A stretch of 12,943 bases of DNA from JAFMIT01 sp044341215 (GTDB lineage Bacteria > Actinomycetota > Actinomycetes > S36-B12 > UBA5976): the NCBI GenBank assembly GCA_044341215.1, contig JBIISC010000027.1, positions 1 through 12,943 of the forward strand, written 5' to 3'. The notes beneath the pieces were generated by a model. It was not told where the DNA came from. It worked only from the letters and a program-made list of their open reading frames with translations, and searched no databases. Position 1 is the stretch's first letter; the number at the start of each line of letters is the position of its first letter. Positions 1-6,273 of the stretch are shown piece after piece. Position numbers and translations under genes: made by a program.

Positions 1-935
1 ATTTGCCAGGTTATGAAACTTTAAAGATTGAAGTTGATGCTGTCGATATCGATAGCAAGCAAGTTGATGAACAAGTTGATGCGCTTCGTACTCGTTTCGC
101 AACGCTAAAGACTGTGGAGCGCGCAAGCAAAGATGGCGACGTTCTTTTGATCGATATCGCTGGCGATCTAGATGGCGACAACATTGCTGACCTGACTGCA
201 TCTGCTCTTTCATACGAACTTGGCACCGATGGCATGCTGCCAGGCTTTGACGACGCTGTTCGTGGAGCTAAGGCTGAGGAAGTCCGCTCATTCGATTTCA
301 CTCCTGAAGCTGGGGAACATGCAGACAAGTCAATTAAAGTTTCGGTGACCGTAAAGGCAGTTCGCGAACGCGAACTTCCAGAACTAAACGATGACTTTGC
401 ACAACTTGCCTCAGAGTTCGACACAGCGGCAGAACTTCGCGCCGATGTTGAAACCCGTTATGCACGTTTGAAGCGTATGGAACAGGGCTACCAGGCTCGC
501 GAAAAGGTTCAAGATGTTTTGCTTAATGCAGTAGATATTGCACTTCCAGAAAAAGTGTTAGCTGACGAAATTGAAGAACATTTCAAAGATGGTCATGGCG
601 ATGATGCACACAAAGAAGAGTTTGCACAAAACTCTCGTAATTCTTTGAAGGCACAATTTGTTTTCGACAAAATTGCTGAAACTGAACAAATTGCAGTTTC
701 TGAGCAAGAGCTTTCTGCGTGGCTAGTGCAGCAAGCCCCACGCTATGGAATGCAACCACAAGAATTTGCGGATTCACTTGTTCAATCAGGTGGGGTGCAA
801 ATGGCGATTGCAGATGTGCGTCGTGCCAAGGCACTTGAAATCGCTTTGAAGTCAGCACAGGTCGTAGACAGCAAAGGCAAAATCATTAATCTTGATGATT
901 TAGATGCTGACCTTGCCGCTTTGTCACAAGGTTAA
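1..935 (+). CDS. tig: Trigger factor, C-terminal part (5' truncated by window edge)
   Basis: Ribosome-associated chaperone and peptidyl-prolyl isomerase that shields nascent chains. The frame is open from the first base, so the N-terminal ribosome-binding domain lies outside the window; the TTG at position 3 is not the real start. About 310 codons are visible. Fragment residues ~42-120 form the FKBP-like PPIase domain (GDVLLIDIAG, LSYELGTDGMLPGFDDAVRG). The segment LPELNDDFAQ (~125-134) is the typical link into the helical, substrate-cradling C-terminal domain (~135-285). The chain ends in a short acidic tail (NLDDLDADLA), as is common in actinobacterial trigger factors. It lies directly upstream of clpP1, the usual tig-clp order, with 101 bp between. 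Identity is firm from domain order and context; only the missing N-terminus limits it. Confidence 0.95.
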   Translation, partial: LPGYETLKIEVDAVDIDSKQVDEQVDALRTRFATLKTVERASKDGDVLLIDIAGDLDGDNIADLTASALSYELGTDGMLPGFDDAVRGAKAEEVRSFDFTPEAGEHADKSIKVSVTVKAVRERELPELNDDFAQLASEFDTAAELRADVETRYARLKRMEQGYQAREKVQDVLLNAVDIALPEKVLADEIEEHFKDGHGDDAHKEEFAQNSRNSLKAQFVFDKIAETEQIAVSEQELSAWLVQQAPRYGMQPQEFADSLVQSGGVQMAIADVRRAKALEIALKSAQVVDSKGKIINLDDLDADLAALSQG

Positions 936-943
936 TTTCAATA

Positions 944-961
944 GTTTCGCCGTGGGCGAAC
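944..961. promoter_or_regulatory. Candidate ClgR operator upstream of clpP1P2
   Basis: Inverted repeat TTCGCC (946-951) / GGCGAA (955-960) around a 3-nt centre, containing the core CGC-N5-GCG (948-958). The published actinobacterial ClgR motif, as I recall it, is WNNWCGCYNANRGCGWWS; this site fits except for G at the first position (944) and T in place of the central A (953). ClgR is a known activator of clpP1P2 in Streptomyces, Corynebacterium and Mycobacterium, which supports the reading. The site ends 75 bp before the clpP1 ATG. It could instead be a weak transcription terminator for tig, but no T-run follows the stem. The clgR gene itself is not in the window. Confidence 0.55.
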
Positions 962-1036
962 ATTTACCCCTTCAGCGCGCAAGCGTCGTGTTGCCGAGTT
1001 AGTCTCCGCAATGGAATTACGGTTATAGGAGTTTTA

Positions 1037-1624
1037 ATGGAAAACCCAAATATGCGTGGAACAGGCCCAGGTCTTTCAAGTTTCAATGACTGGGTAGACG
1101 AGCGTCTACTTCGCGAACGGATCATCTGGCTCGAAGGTGAAGTGCGCGACGACAACTCAAACCGCATTGTTAAGCAACTCCAAGTTTTGAGCGCTGAAGA
1201 TCCACAGAAGGACATCACGCTATATATCAACTCACCGGGCGGCTCAGTAAGCGCTGGTATGGCGATTTATGACGCCATGATGCTCGTGCCAAACGATATT
1301 GCGACAGTAGCAATGGGATTGGCCGCATCAATGGGTCAATTCCTACTTTGCGCAGGTGCAGCTGGAAAGCGCTCTGCAACTCCAAACACTCGCATCATGA
1401 TGCACCAACCATTAGGTGGCATCGGCGGAACTGCATCCGACATCAAGATTCAGGCGGAACAAATGCTTCAGTTGAAAAAGAAATTGGCTCAACTAATTGC
1501 ACAGCATTCAGGGCAGACACTTGAAAAGATTGAAGCAGATTCAGATCGAGATTCATGGTTCACTGCTGAAGATGCAAAAGCTTATGGCCTTATTGACCAC
1601 GTAATTTCAAACGGAAAGTCTTGA
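1037..1624 (+). CDS. clpP1: ATP-dependent Clp protease proteolytic subunit 1 (ClpP1)
   Basis: Serine peptidase of the ClpP family (S14), 195 residues. It is expected to form a heptameric ring that pairs with a ClpP2 ring to make the degradation chamber used by ClpX and ClpC. The catalytic triad is visible: Ser98 in GLAASMGQ, His123 in MMHQP and Asp172 in SDRDSWF. INSPGGSV (65-72) supplies the oxyanion region. The start is ATG 1037, preceded by the Shine-Dalgarno TAGGAG (1026-1031) at 5-nt spacing; a second in-frame ATG at 1052 lacks such a site. It is followed after 11 bp by clpP2, so the two are almost certainly one transcript. Assignment as ClpP1 rests on first position in the pair and the short N-terminus. 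Confidence 0.96.
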   Translation: MENPNMRGTGPGLSSFNDWVDERLLRERIIWLEGEVRDDNSNRIVKQLQVLSAEDPQKDITLYINSPGGSVSAGMAIYDAMMLVPNDIATVAMGLAASMGQFLLCAGAAGKRSATPNTRIMMHQPLGGIGGTASDIKIQAEQMLQLKKKLAQLIAQHSGQTLEKIEADSDRDSWFTAEDAKAYGLIDHVISNGKS

Positions 1625-1635
1625 GGAACAATGTG

Positions 1636-2280
1636 ATGAATTCAGACAAAGTAGTTCAAGCAGCATTGCGCACCGCAGGTCCGCAAGCTCGCTACATCCT
1701 TCCAGAATTTCGTGAACGCACTGCAAACGGTGAACGTATTCAAAATCCATACACAAAGCTTTTTGAAGAACGCATCATCTTCCTTGGCGTGCAAATTGAT
1801 GACGCATCTGCAGATGACGTGATGGCGCAGTTGTTGTGCCTAGAGTCGATGGACCCAGATCGTGAAGTCTCTATCTACATCAACTCACCTGGTGGTTCAT
1901 ACACTGCGATGACCGCTATTTATGACACGATGCAATTCATCAAACCAACTGTCACGACAGTTTGCTTGGGTCAAGCTGCGTCCGCTGCTGCCATCTTGTT
2001 GGCTGCAGGTGCTGCTGGAAAGCGCTTTGCGCTGCCACACGCTCGAATTCTGATTCACCAGCCATACACCGAAGGTGGCGGACAAGGTTCTGACATCGAG
2101 ATTCAGGCGAATGAAATTTTGCGCATGCGTACTGAGATGGAAACCATCTTGGCTAAGCACACTGGTCAATCGATTGAAAATATCCAACGAGATATTGAAC
2201 GCGACAAGATTTTGACTGCGCCAATGGCGGTTGAGTACGGCGTTGTTGATTCTGTAATTCAGTCACGCAAAGCAATTTAG
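1636..2280 (+). CDS. clpP2: ATP-dependent Clp protease proteolytic subunit 2 (ClpP2)
   Basis: Second ClpP paralogue, 214 residues from the chosen start. In the mixed ClpP1P2 tetradecamer of actinobacteria, the ClpP2 ring is the one known to dock the ATPase. Triad: Ser116 (GQAASAAA), His141 (ILIHQP) and Asp190 (IERDKIL). The N-terminal ~30 residues (MNSDKVVQAALRTAG...) precede the conserved fold and may include a processed propeptide, as known for mycobacterial ClpP2. The reading frame extends up to a TTG at 1621 overlapping the clpP1 stop, but ATG 1636 is preferred because GAGGAA (1623-1628) sits 7 nt ahead of it; GTG 1633 is the alternative. The SD overlaps the clpP1 stop codon, which suggests translational coupling. 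Blocks such as AGAAGKR and YINSPGGS are shared with ClpP1, the mark of an old duplication. Confidence 0.96.
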   Translation: MNSDKVVQAALRTAGPQARYILPEFRERTANGERIQNPYTKLFEERIIFLGVQIDDASADDVMAQLLCLESMDPDREVSIYINSPGGSYTAMTAIYDTMQFIKPTVTTVCLGQAASAAAILLAAGAAGKRFALPHARILIHQPYTEGGGQGSDIEIQANEILRMRTEMETILAKHTGQSIENIQRDIERDKILTAPMAVEYGVVDSVIQSRKAI

Positions 2281-2285
2281 TTTCA

Positions 2286-2308
2286 CTTGTTCGCTGATAG
2301 CGAACAAG
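2286..2308. promoter_or_regulatory. Candidate ClgR operator upstream of clpX
   Basis: Perfect 9-bp inverted repeat CTTGTTCGC (2286-2294) / GCGAACAAG (2300-2308) around TGATA. Positions 2288-2305 satisfy every position of the recalled ClgR consensus WNNWCGCYNANRGCGWWS. It begins 6 bp after the clpP2 stop and ends 57 bp before the clpX ATG. It could double as a hairpin in the clpP1P2 mRNA 3' end, but what follows (GCAGACTTT) is not a terminator T-tract. The match to a dedicated Clp regulator motif exactly between clpP2 and clpX makes operator the better call. Confidence 0.7.
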
Positions 2309-2353
2309 GCAGACTTTATGGAAATTCAACGGGGAATTGTCACTAAGAGTGGT

Positions 2354-2359
2354 TAGGTT
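2354..2359 (+). promoter_or_regulatory. Possible -10 element for a leaderless clpX mRNA
   Basis: TAGGTT fits the actinobacterial -10 pattern TANNNT, and only 6 nt separate it from the clpX ATG at 2366, the spacing expected when transcription begins at the start codon. No good Shine-Dalgarno lies ahead of the ATG; only TAGG within this same element resembles one. No convincing -35 is seen at 17-18 bp, which fits an activator-dependent promoter with the ClgR-like site upstream. Confidence 0.4.
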
Positions 2360-2365
2360 TGCACC

Positions 2366-3649
2366 ATGGCACGAGTCGGTGAAACAAGTGATTTGCTCAA
2401 ATGCAATTTCTGCGGAAAAAGCCAGAAGCAAGTCAAGAAACTAATTGCAGGTCCAGGTGTTTACATCTGTGACGAGTGCATCGACCTTTGTAATGAAATC
2501 ATCGAAGAAGAACTCCAAGATATCGTTGGTGAAACCCTTGGTGACCTTCCAAAGCCACAAGAGATTTTTGAATTCCTCGATGAATATGTGATTGGTCAAG
2601 AAGCAGCCAAGAAGTCACTTTCAGTTGCGGTCTATAACCACTACAAGCGGGTTAAAGCCAGTGAAGGTGCGAAGAACGAATCTGTTGAACTTTCTAAGTC
2701 AAACATTCTTCTTCTTGGTCCAACTGGATCTGGCAAAACTTTGCTCGCCCAAACTTTGGCTCGAATGCTTAATGTGCCATTTGCAATGGCAGACGCCACC
2801 GCACTAACCGAAGCTGGTTATGTTGGCGAAGACGTTGAAAATATTTTGTTGAAACTTATTCAGTCTGCAGAATTCGACGTGAAGCGAGCAGAGCAAGGAA
2901 TTATCTACATCGACGAAATCGACAAGATTTCTCGCAAGAGCGAAAACCCTTCTATCACCCGAGATGTTTCTGGTGAAGGTGTGCAGCAAGCTCTATTGAA
3001 AATTCTCGAAGGCACAACTGCTTCAGTTCCACCACAAGGTGGCCGCAAACATCCTCATCAAGAATTTATTCAAATCGACACAAGCAATGTGTTGTTTATT
3101 GTTGGTGGCGCATTCGCGGGTCTCGATAAAGTAATCGAAGCTCGAGTTGGTAAGAAGTCACTGGGCTTCACATCTAGTCTTAATACCGAACTCGACACCA
3201 CAAACCCAGGCGACATCTTTAGCCAAGTTATGCCAGAGGATCTTGTGAAGTTTGGTTTGATTCCAGAATTCATCGGTCGTTTGCCAATCATTGCCTCCGT
3301 GACAGCACTCGATGAGACAGCATTGATTAAGGTTTTAACCGAACCAAGAAATGCATTGGTCCGCCAATATCAACGTTTGTTTGAACTTGATGATGTTCAA
3401 CTAGTTTTTGAACCTGAAGCGCTTTCAACTATTGCTCAGCAGGCAATGGAACGCGGAACTGGTGCTCGTGGCCTTCGTTCTATCTTGGAGGAAGTTTTGT
3501 TGCCAGCTATGTATGAAATTCCAGGTCGCGACGACATTGAAAAAGTTGTGATTACTGAAAACACAGTAAAGAGTGGCGATCACCCAACAATGATTTTGCA
3601 TCAGAGTAAAAAAGAAGCTCCAAAAGTTCGCAAAGACAAGTCAGCCTAG
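2366..3649 (+). CDS. clpX: ATP-dependent Clp protease ATP-binding subunit ClpX
   Basis: AAA+ unfoldase of 427 residues that recognises substrates, threads them through its pore and delivers them to ClpP1P2. The N-terminal zinc-binding domain has Cys13, Cys16, Cys35 and Cys38 (CNFC...CDEC). Walker A is GPTGSGKT (118-125) and Walker B is IIYIDE with Asp183/Glu184. The GYVG pore loop is at 151-154 and RKH loop at 227-229. Leu266-Gly267-Phe268 occupies the ClpP-docking loop (IGF in E. coli; LGF is the usual actinobacterial form). The arginine finger is Arg305 in EFIGRLP and sensor 2 is Arg368 in GARGLR. All parts are intact. The ATG at 2366 gives the standard N-terminus. The gene lies 85 bp after clpP2 with its own regulatory region, and converges on valS 14 bp downstream. 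Confidence 0.98.
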   Translation: MARVGETSDLLKCNFCGKSQKQVKKLIAGPGVYICDECIDLCNEIIEEELQDIVGETLGDLPKPQEIFEFLDEYVIGQEAAKKSLSVAVYNHYKRVKASEGAKNESVELSKSNILLLGPTGSGKTLLAQTLARMLNVPFAMADATALTEAGYVGEDVENILLKLIQSAEFDVKRAEQGIIYIDEIDKISRKSENPSITRDVSGEGVQQALLKILEGTTASVPPQGGRKHPHQEFIQIDTSNVLFIVGGAFAGLDKVIEARVGKKSLGFTSSLNTELDTTNPGDIFSQVMPEDLVKFGLIPEFIGRLPIIASVTALDETALIKVLTEPRNALVRQYQRLFELDDVQLVFEPEALSTIAQQAMERGTGARGLRSILEEVLLPAMYEIPGRDDIEKVVITENTVKSGDHPTMILHQSKKEAPKVRKDKSA

Positions 3650-3663
3650 TTTTAGCCTGATTG

Positions 3664-6225
3664 TTATTCAGTTGGTGCGATTGTCGCACTTACAGAAATC
3701 TCAGATCCTTCAATCCAGTTTGCTTTTTGGATGCGACCAGCTGCCAACAAGTCAGTTTCAGCTAGTTTTATAAATGCAATCACATTTGCTGGCGCAGTGA
3801 TTTCCGCTAGTGAGATTTCAGCCTTCATTGATACTTGAGCATCACTCTTAACTTTACGAATGTGTGAAAGCACAAGGCTGACCGATTCGTTCACATCGCT
3901 GCCTGCGCCACCAACGCTAACTTCATTCGCTTTCGGCCAAGCTGAATTGTGAACTGAACCTTCGTGCCACCAAGACCAAACTTCATCTGTTACGAATGGC
4001 AGGAATGGAGCAAATAGTTTTAAGAAAGTCTGAGTTGCAATGCCAAGTGCTGCTTTAGCACTGTTTGCTGCGGCTTCACCTTGTGCGCCATAGACGCGGT
4101 CTTTAACCAGCTCCACGTAATCATCACAAAATGGCCAGAAGAATTGCTCTGCAGCTTCCATTGCTTTGGTGTAGTTGAATTCTTCGAAAGCTTTAGTTGC
4201 TTGGGTGACGACATCAGCCAAACCATTCAGCATCGATTGATCAAGGGGTTCAGTGACAACTTTGTTGTCAGTTGGAACAAAGGCGCCCATGGATAGGGAG
4301 AACTTTGAAGCATTCAGAATTTTGATGGCTAACCGGCGACCGATTTTCATCTGCCCAACGTCGAAGGCGGTGTCGGTGCCAGGTCGACCTGATGCTGCCC
4401 AATACCGAACTGCATCTGAACCATGTTCATCCAGCAAATCCAGTGGCGTAACAACATTGCCTTTTGATTTACTCATCTTCTTGCGGTCTGGATCCAAAAT
4501 CCAGCCAGAGATAGATGCATCGGTGAAAGGCAAGCTCCCATGTTCAAGATGTGCTCGAACAACAGTTGAGAACAACCAGGTGCGAATAATTTCGTGAGCT
4601 TGCGGACGCAAATTGAATGGCCAAACTCGTGACCATAAATCGTTGTCCCGTTCCCAACCACCAGCAATTTGTGGAGTTAATGAAGAAGTAGCCCAGGTAT
4701 CCATGACATCTGGGTCACCGATGAAGCCGTTTGGTTTTCCGCGCATTGATCCATCAAAACCTTTTGGAGCTTCTGATGCAGGATCGATTGGAAGTTCAGA
4801 TTCATCTGGGGTCATGATTTTTTCATAATCTGGATTGCCATCCGCATCGACTCCATACCAAAGCGGAATCGGCACACCAAAGAATCTTTGTCGGCTAACT
4901 AACCAGTCACCATTCAATCCTTCAACCCAGTTGCTGTAACGCACACCCATGTGTTCTGGATGCCAGTTAAGTTCTTTACCGCGTGCAAGCAATTGATTAC
5001 GAAGTTCAACATCGCGGCCACCATTTCGGATGTACCACTGACGGGTGGTGACAATCTCAAGTGGCTTGTCACCTTTTTCGAAGAATTTAACCGCATGAGT
5101 AATTGGGCGAATTTCGCCAACTAAATCACCCGATGCGGTTAGAAGTTCGGCAATCTTTTCTTTAGCGGTATGCGTTGTAGCCCCTGCAATTTTTTCATAT
5201 GCAGAAATACCTGCCGCTGAAGTAATCCAATGTGGAGTCGCAGGAATGATCCGACCATCCCAGCCAATGATTGGACGAGTAGGGAGCTGTAGTTCGCGCC
5301 ACCAAGTTACGTCGGTGGTGTCACCGAACGTACAAATCATTGCGATACCAGAGCCTTTTTCGATTTCGGCTAGGTGATGGGCAACTACCGGAACTTCAAC
5401 ATCAAAGATTGGCGTACGTACGGTTTTGCCAAACAGAGGTTGGTAACGCTCATCATCAGGGTTTGCCACCAATGCAACACAAGCGGCTAATAGTTCTGGA
5501 CGAGTGGTTTCGATGAATACTTTTTCACCATTGTCACTGCGCGTGAAACCAACCCGGTGGTATGCACCTGGTCGTTCGCGATCTTCAAGTTCAGCTTGGG
5601 CAACTGCAGTGCGGAAGGTCACGTCCCAAAGTGTTGGTGCTTCTGATTGGTAGGCCTCATCGCGAGACAGATTGCGTAGGAATGCGCGTTGGGATGCAGT
5701 GCGCGCGTTTGTGTCGATAGTTTGGTAAGTGTGATTCCAGTCAACAGAGATTCCGAGGCGACGCCAAAGTTCTTCGAATGCTTTTTCATCTTCAACTGTT
5801 AGTTGTTCGCAAAGTTCAACAAAGTTTTTACGCGAGATCGCAATTTGTTCCTTGCCAGGTTCTGCGGGAGGCATGAAGTTTGCATCGTATGGCAGGGAGG
5901 GATCGCAACGAACTCCAAAATAGTTTTGCACGCGGCGTTCAGTCGGCAGACCATTGTCATCCCATCCCATTGGATAGAAAACAGATTTACCGTTCATCCG
6001 CTGATAGCGGGCTATGCAATCGGTGTGGGTGTAAGAAAAAACGTGGCCCACGTGTAGCGAACCAGAAACAGTTGGCGGTGGAGTATCGATTGAAAAGACG
6101 TTGGCCCGGGTAGCGGTTTTATCGAAGCGATAAGTGCCATTTTGTTCCCAAACATCCACAAGCCGGGTCTCAACCCCGTCTAGGGATGGCTTTTGGGGCA
6201 TCTTTGGGTATGGCTTGTCGCTCAT
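3664..6225 (-). CDS. valS: Valyl-tRNA synthetase, archaeal-like type
   Basis: Class I aminoacyl-tRNA synthetase of 853 residues that charges tRNA-Val. The HIGH motif is His58-Val-Gly-His61 in SGSLHVGH, and the KMSKS loop is at 583-587. The editing domain (~215-375) carries ETTRPELL (239-246). An anticodon-binding helical domain follows (~640-780). Signatures PPPTVSGS and PMGWDDNGLPTERR place it in the archaeal-like ValS group also found in some actinobacteria and alphaproteobacteria, not in the usual bacterial group (PPPNVTG, PGTDHAGIATQ). It lacks the long C-terminal tRNA-binding arm of bacterial ValS. The place where a CPxC zinc site is usual reads TLWDVTF (198-204), with no cysteine. It is inverted relative to all neighbours, whereas Streptomyces has a co-directional valS here. 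There is no T-box leader: only 48 bp separate it from folC. Confidence 0.95.
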   Translation of the reverse strand: MSDKPYPKMPQKPSLDGVETRLVDVWEQNGTYRFDKTATRANVFSIDTPPPTVSGSLHVGHVFSYTHTDCIARYQRMNGKSVFYPMGWDDNGLPTERRVQNYFGVRCDPSLPYDANFMPPAEPGKEQIAISRKNFVELCEQLTVEDEKAFEELWRRLGISVDWNHTYQTIDTNARTASQRAFLRNLSRDEAYQSEAPTLWDVTFRTAVAQAELEDRERPGAYHRVGFTRSDNGEKVFIETTRPELLAACVALVANPDDERYQPLFGKTVRTPIFDVEVPVVAHHLAEIEKGSGIAMICTFGDTTDVTWWRELQLPTRPIIGWDGRIIPATPHWITSAAGISAYEKIAGATTHTAKEKIAELLTASGDLVGEIRPITHAVKFFEKGDKPLEIVTTRQWYIRNGGRDVELRNQLLARGKELNWHPEHMGVRYSNWVEGLNGDWLVSRQRFFGVPIPLWYGVDADGNPDYEKIMTPDESELPIDPASEAPKGFDGSMRGKPNGFIGDPDVMDTWATSSLTPQIAGGWERDNDLWSRVWPFNLRPQAHEIIRTWLFSTVVRAHLEHGSLPFTDASISGWILDPDRKKMSKSKGNVVTPLDLLDEHGSDAVRYWAASGRPGTDTAFDVGQMKIGRRLAIKILNASKFSLSMGAFVPTDNKVVTEPLDQSMLNGLADVVTQATKAFEEFNYTKAMEAAEQFFWPFCDDYVELVKDRVYGAQGEAAANSAKAALGIATQTFLKLFAPFLPFVTDEVWSWWHEGSVHNSAWPKANEVSVGGAGSDVNESVSLVLSHIRKVKSDAQVSMKAEISLAEITAPANVIAFIKLAETDLLAAGRIQKANWIEGSEISVSATIAPTE

Positions 6226-6233
6226 AAGGGGGC

Positions 6234-6239
6234 ATTCTA
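6234..6239 (-). promoter_or_regulatory. Possible -10 element for a leaderless valS mRNA
   Basis: Read on the minus strand, TAGAAT lies 8 nt ahead of the valS ATG (complement of 6223-6225). It matches TANNNT and resembles the TATAAT consensus at four positions. The 8 nt between are GCCCCCTT, which contain no Shine-Dalgarno, so a leaderless transcript is the simplest explanation for initiation. TTAAGG 19 bp upstream is a possible but weak -35. Confidence 0.5.
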
Positions 6240-6273
6240 GGCGTGAGCGAGTGTGAGCCCTTAAGGTGAAGCA

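Noticed and set aside
3..5. TTG as the start codon of trigger factor.
   Set aside because: The protein lacks the ribosome-binding domain from here; the frame simply enters from upstream.
198..204. Any anomaly in the tig PPIase coding segment.
   Set aside because: The frame and domain read normally; the matching low-interest entry in the findings list carries no claim and can be ignored.
976..985. CGC-GCAA-GCG as a second ClgR half-palindrome upstream of clpP1.
   Set aside because: The spacer is 4 nt, not the 5 nt of ClgR sites, and the flanks do not fit.
1621..1635. clpP2 starting at TTG 1621 or GTG 1633.
   Set aside because: TTG 1621 has no spaced ribosome site; ATG 1636 has GAGGAA at 7 nt. 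GTG 1633 is only 4 nt from that site.
1360..2040. Repeated GCTGGAAAGCGCT stretch in clpP1 and clpP2 as a DNA repeat.
   Set aside because: It encodes the conserved AGAAGKR block in both paralogues, so protein homology explains it.
2286..2308. Intrinsic terminator for the clpP1P2 transcript.
   Set aside because: The stem is good but is not followed by a T-run, and it matches a known Clp regulator motif better.
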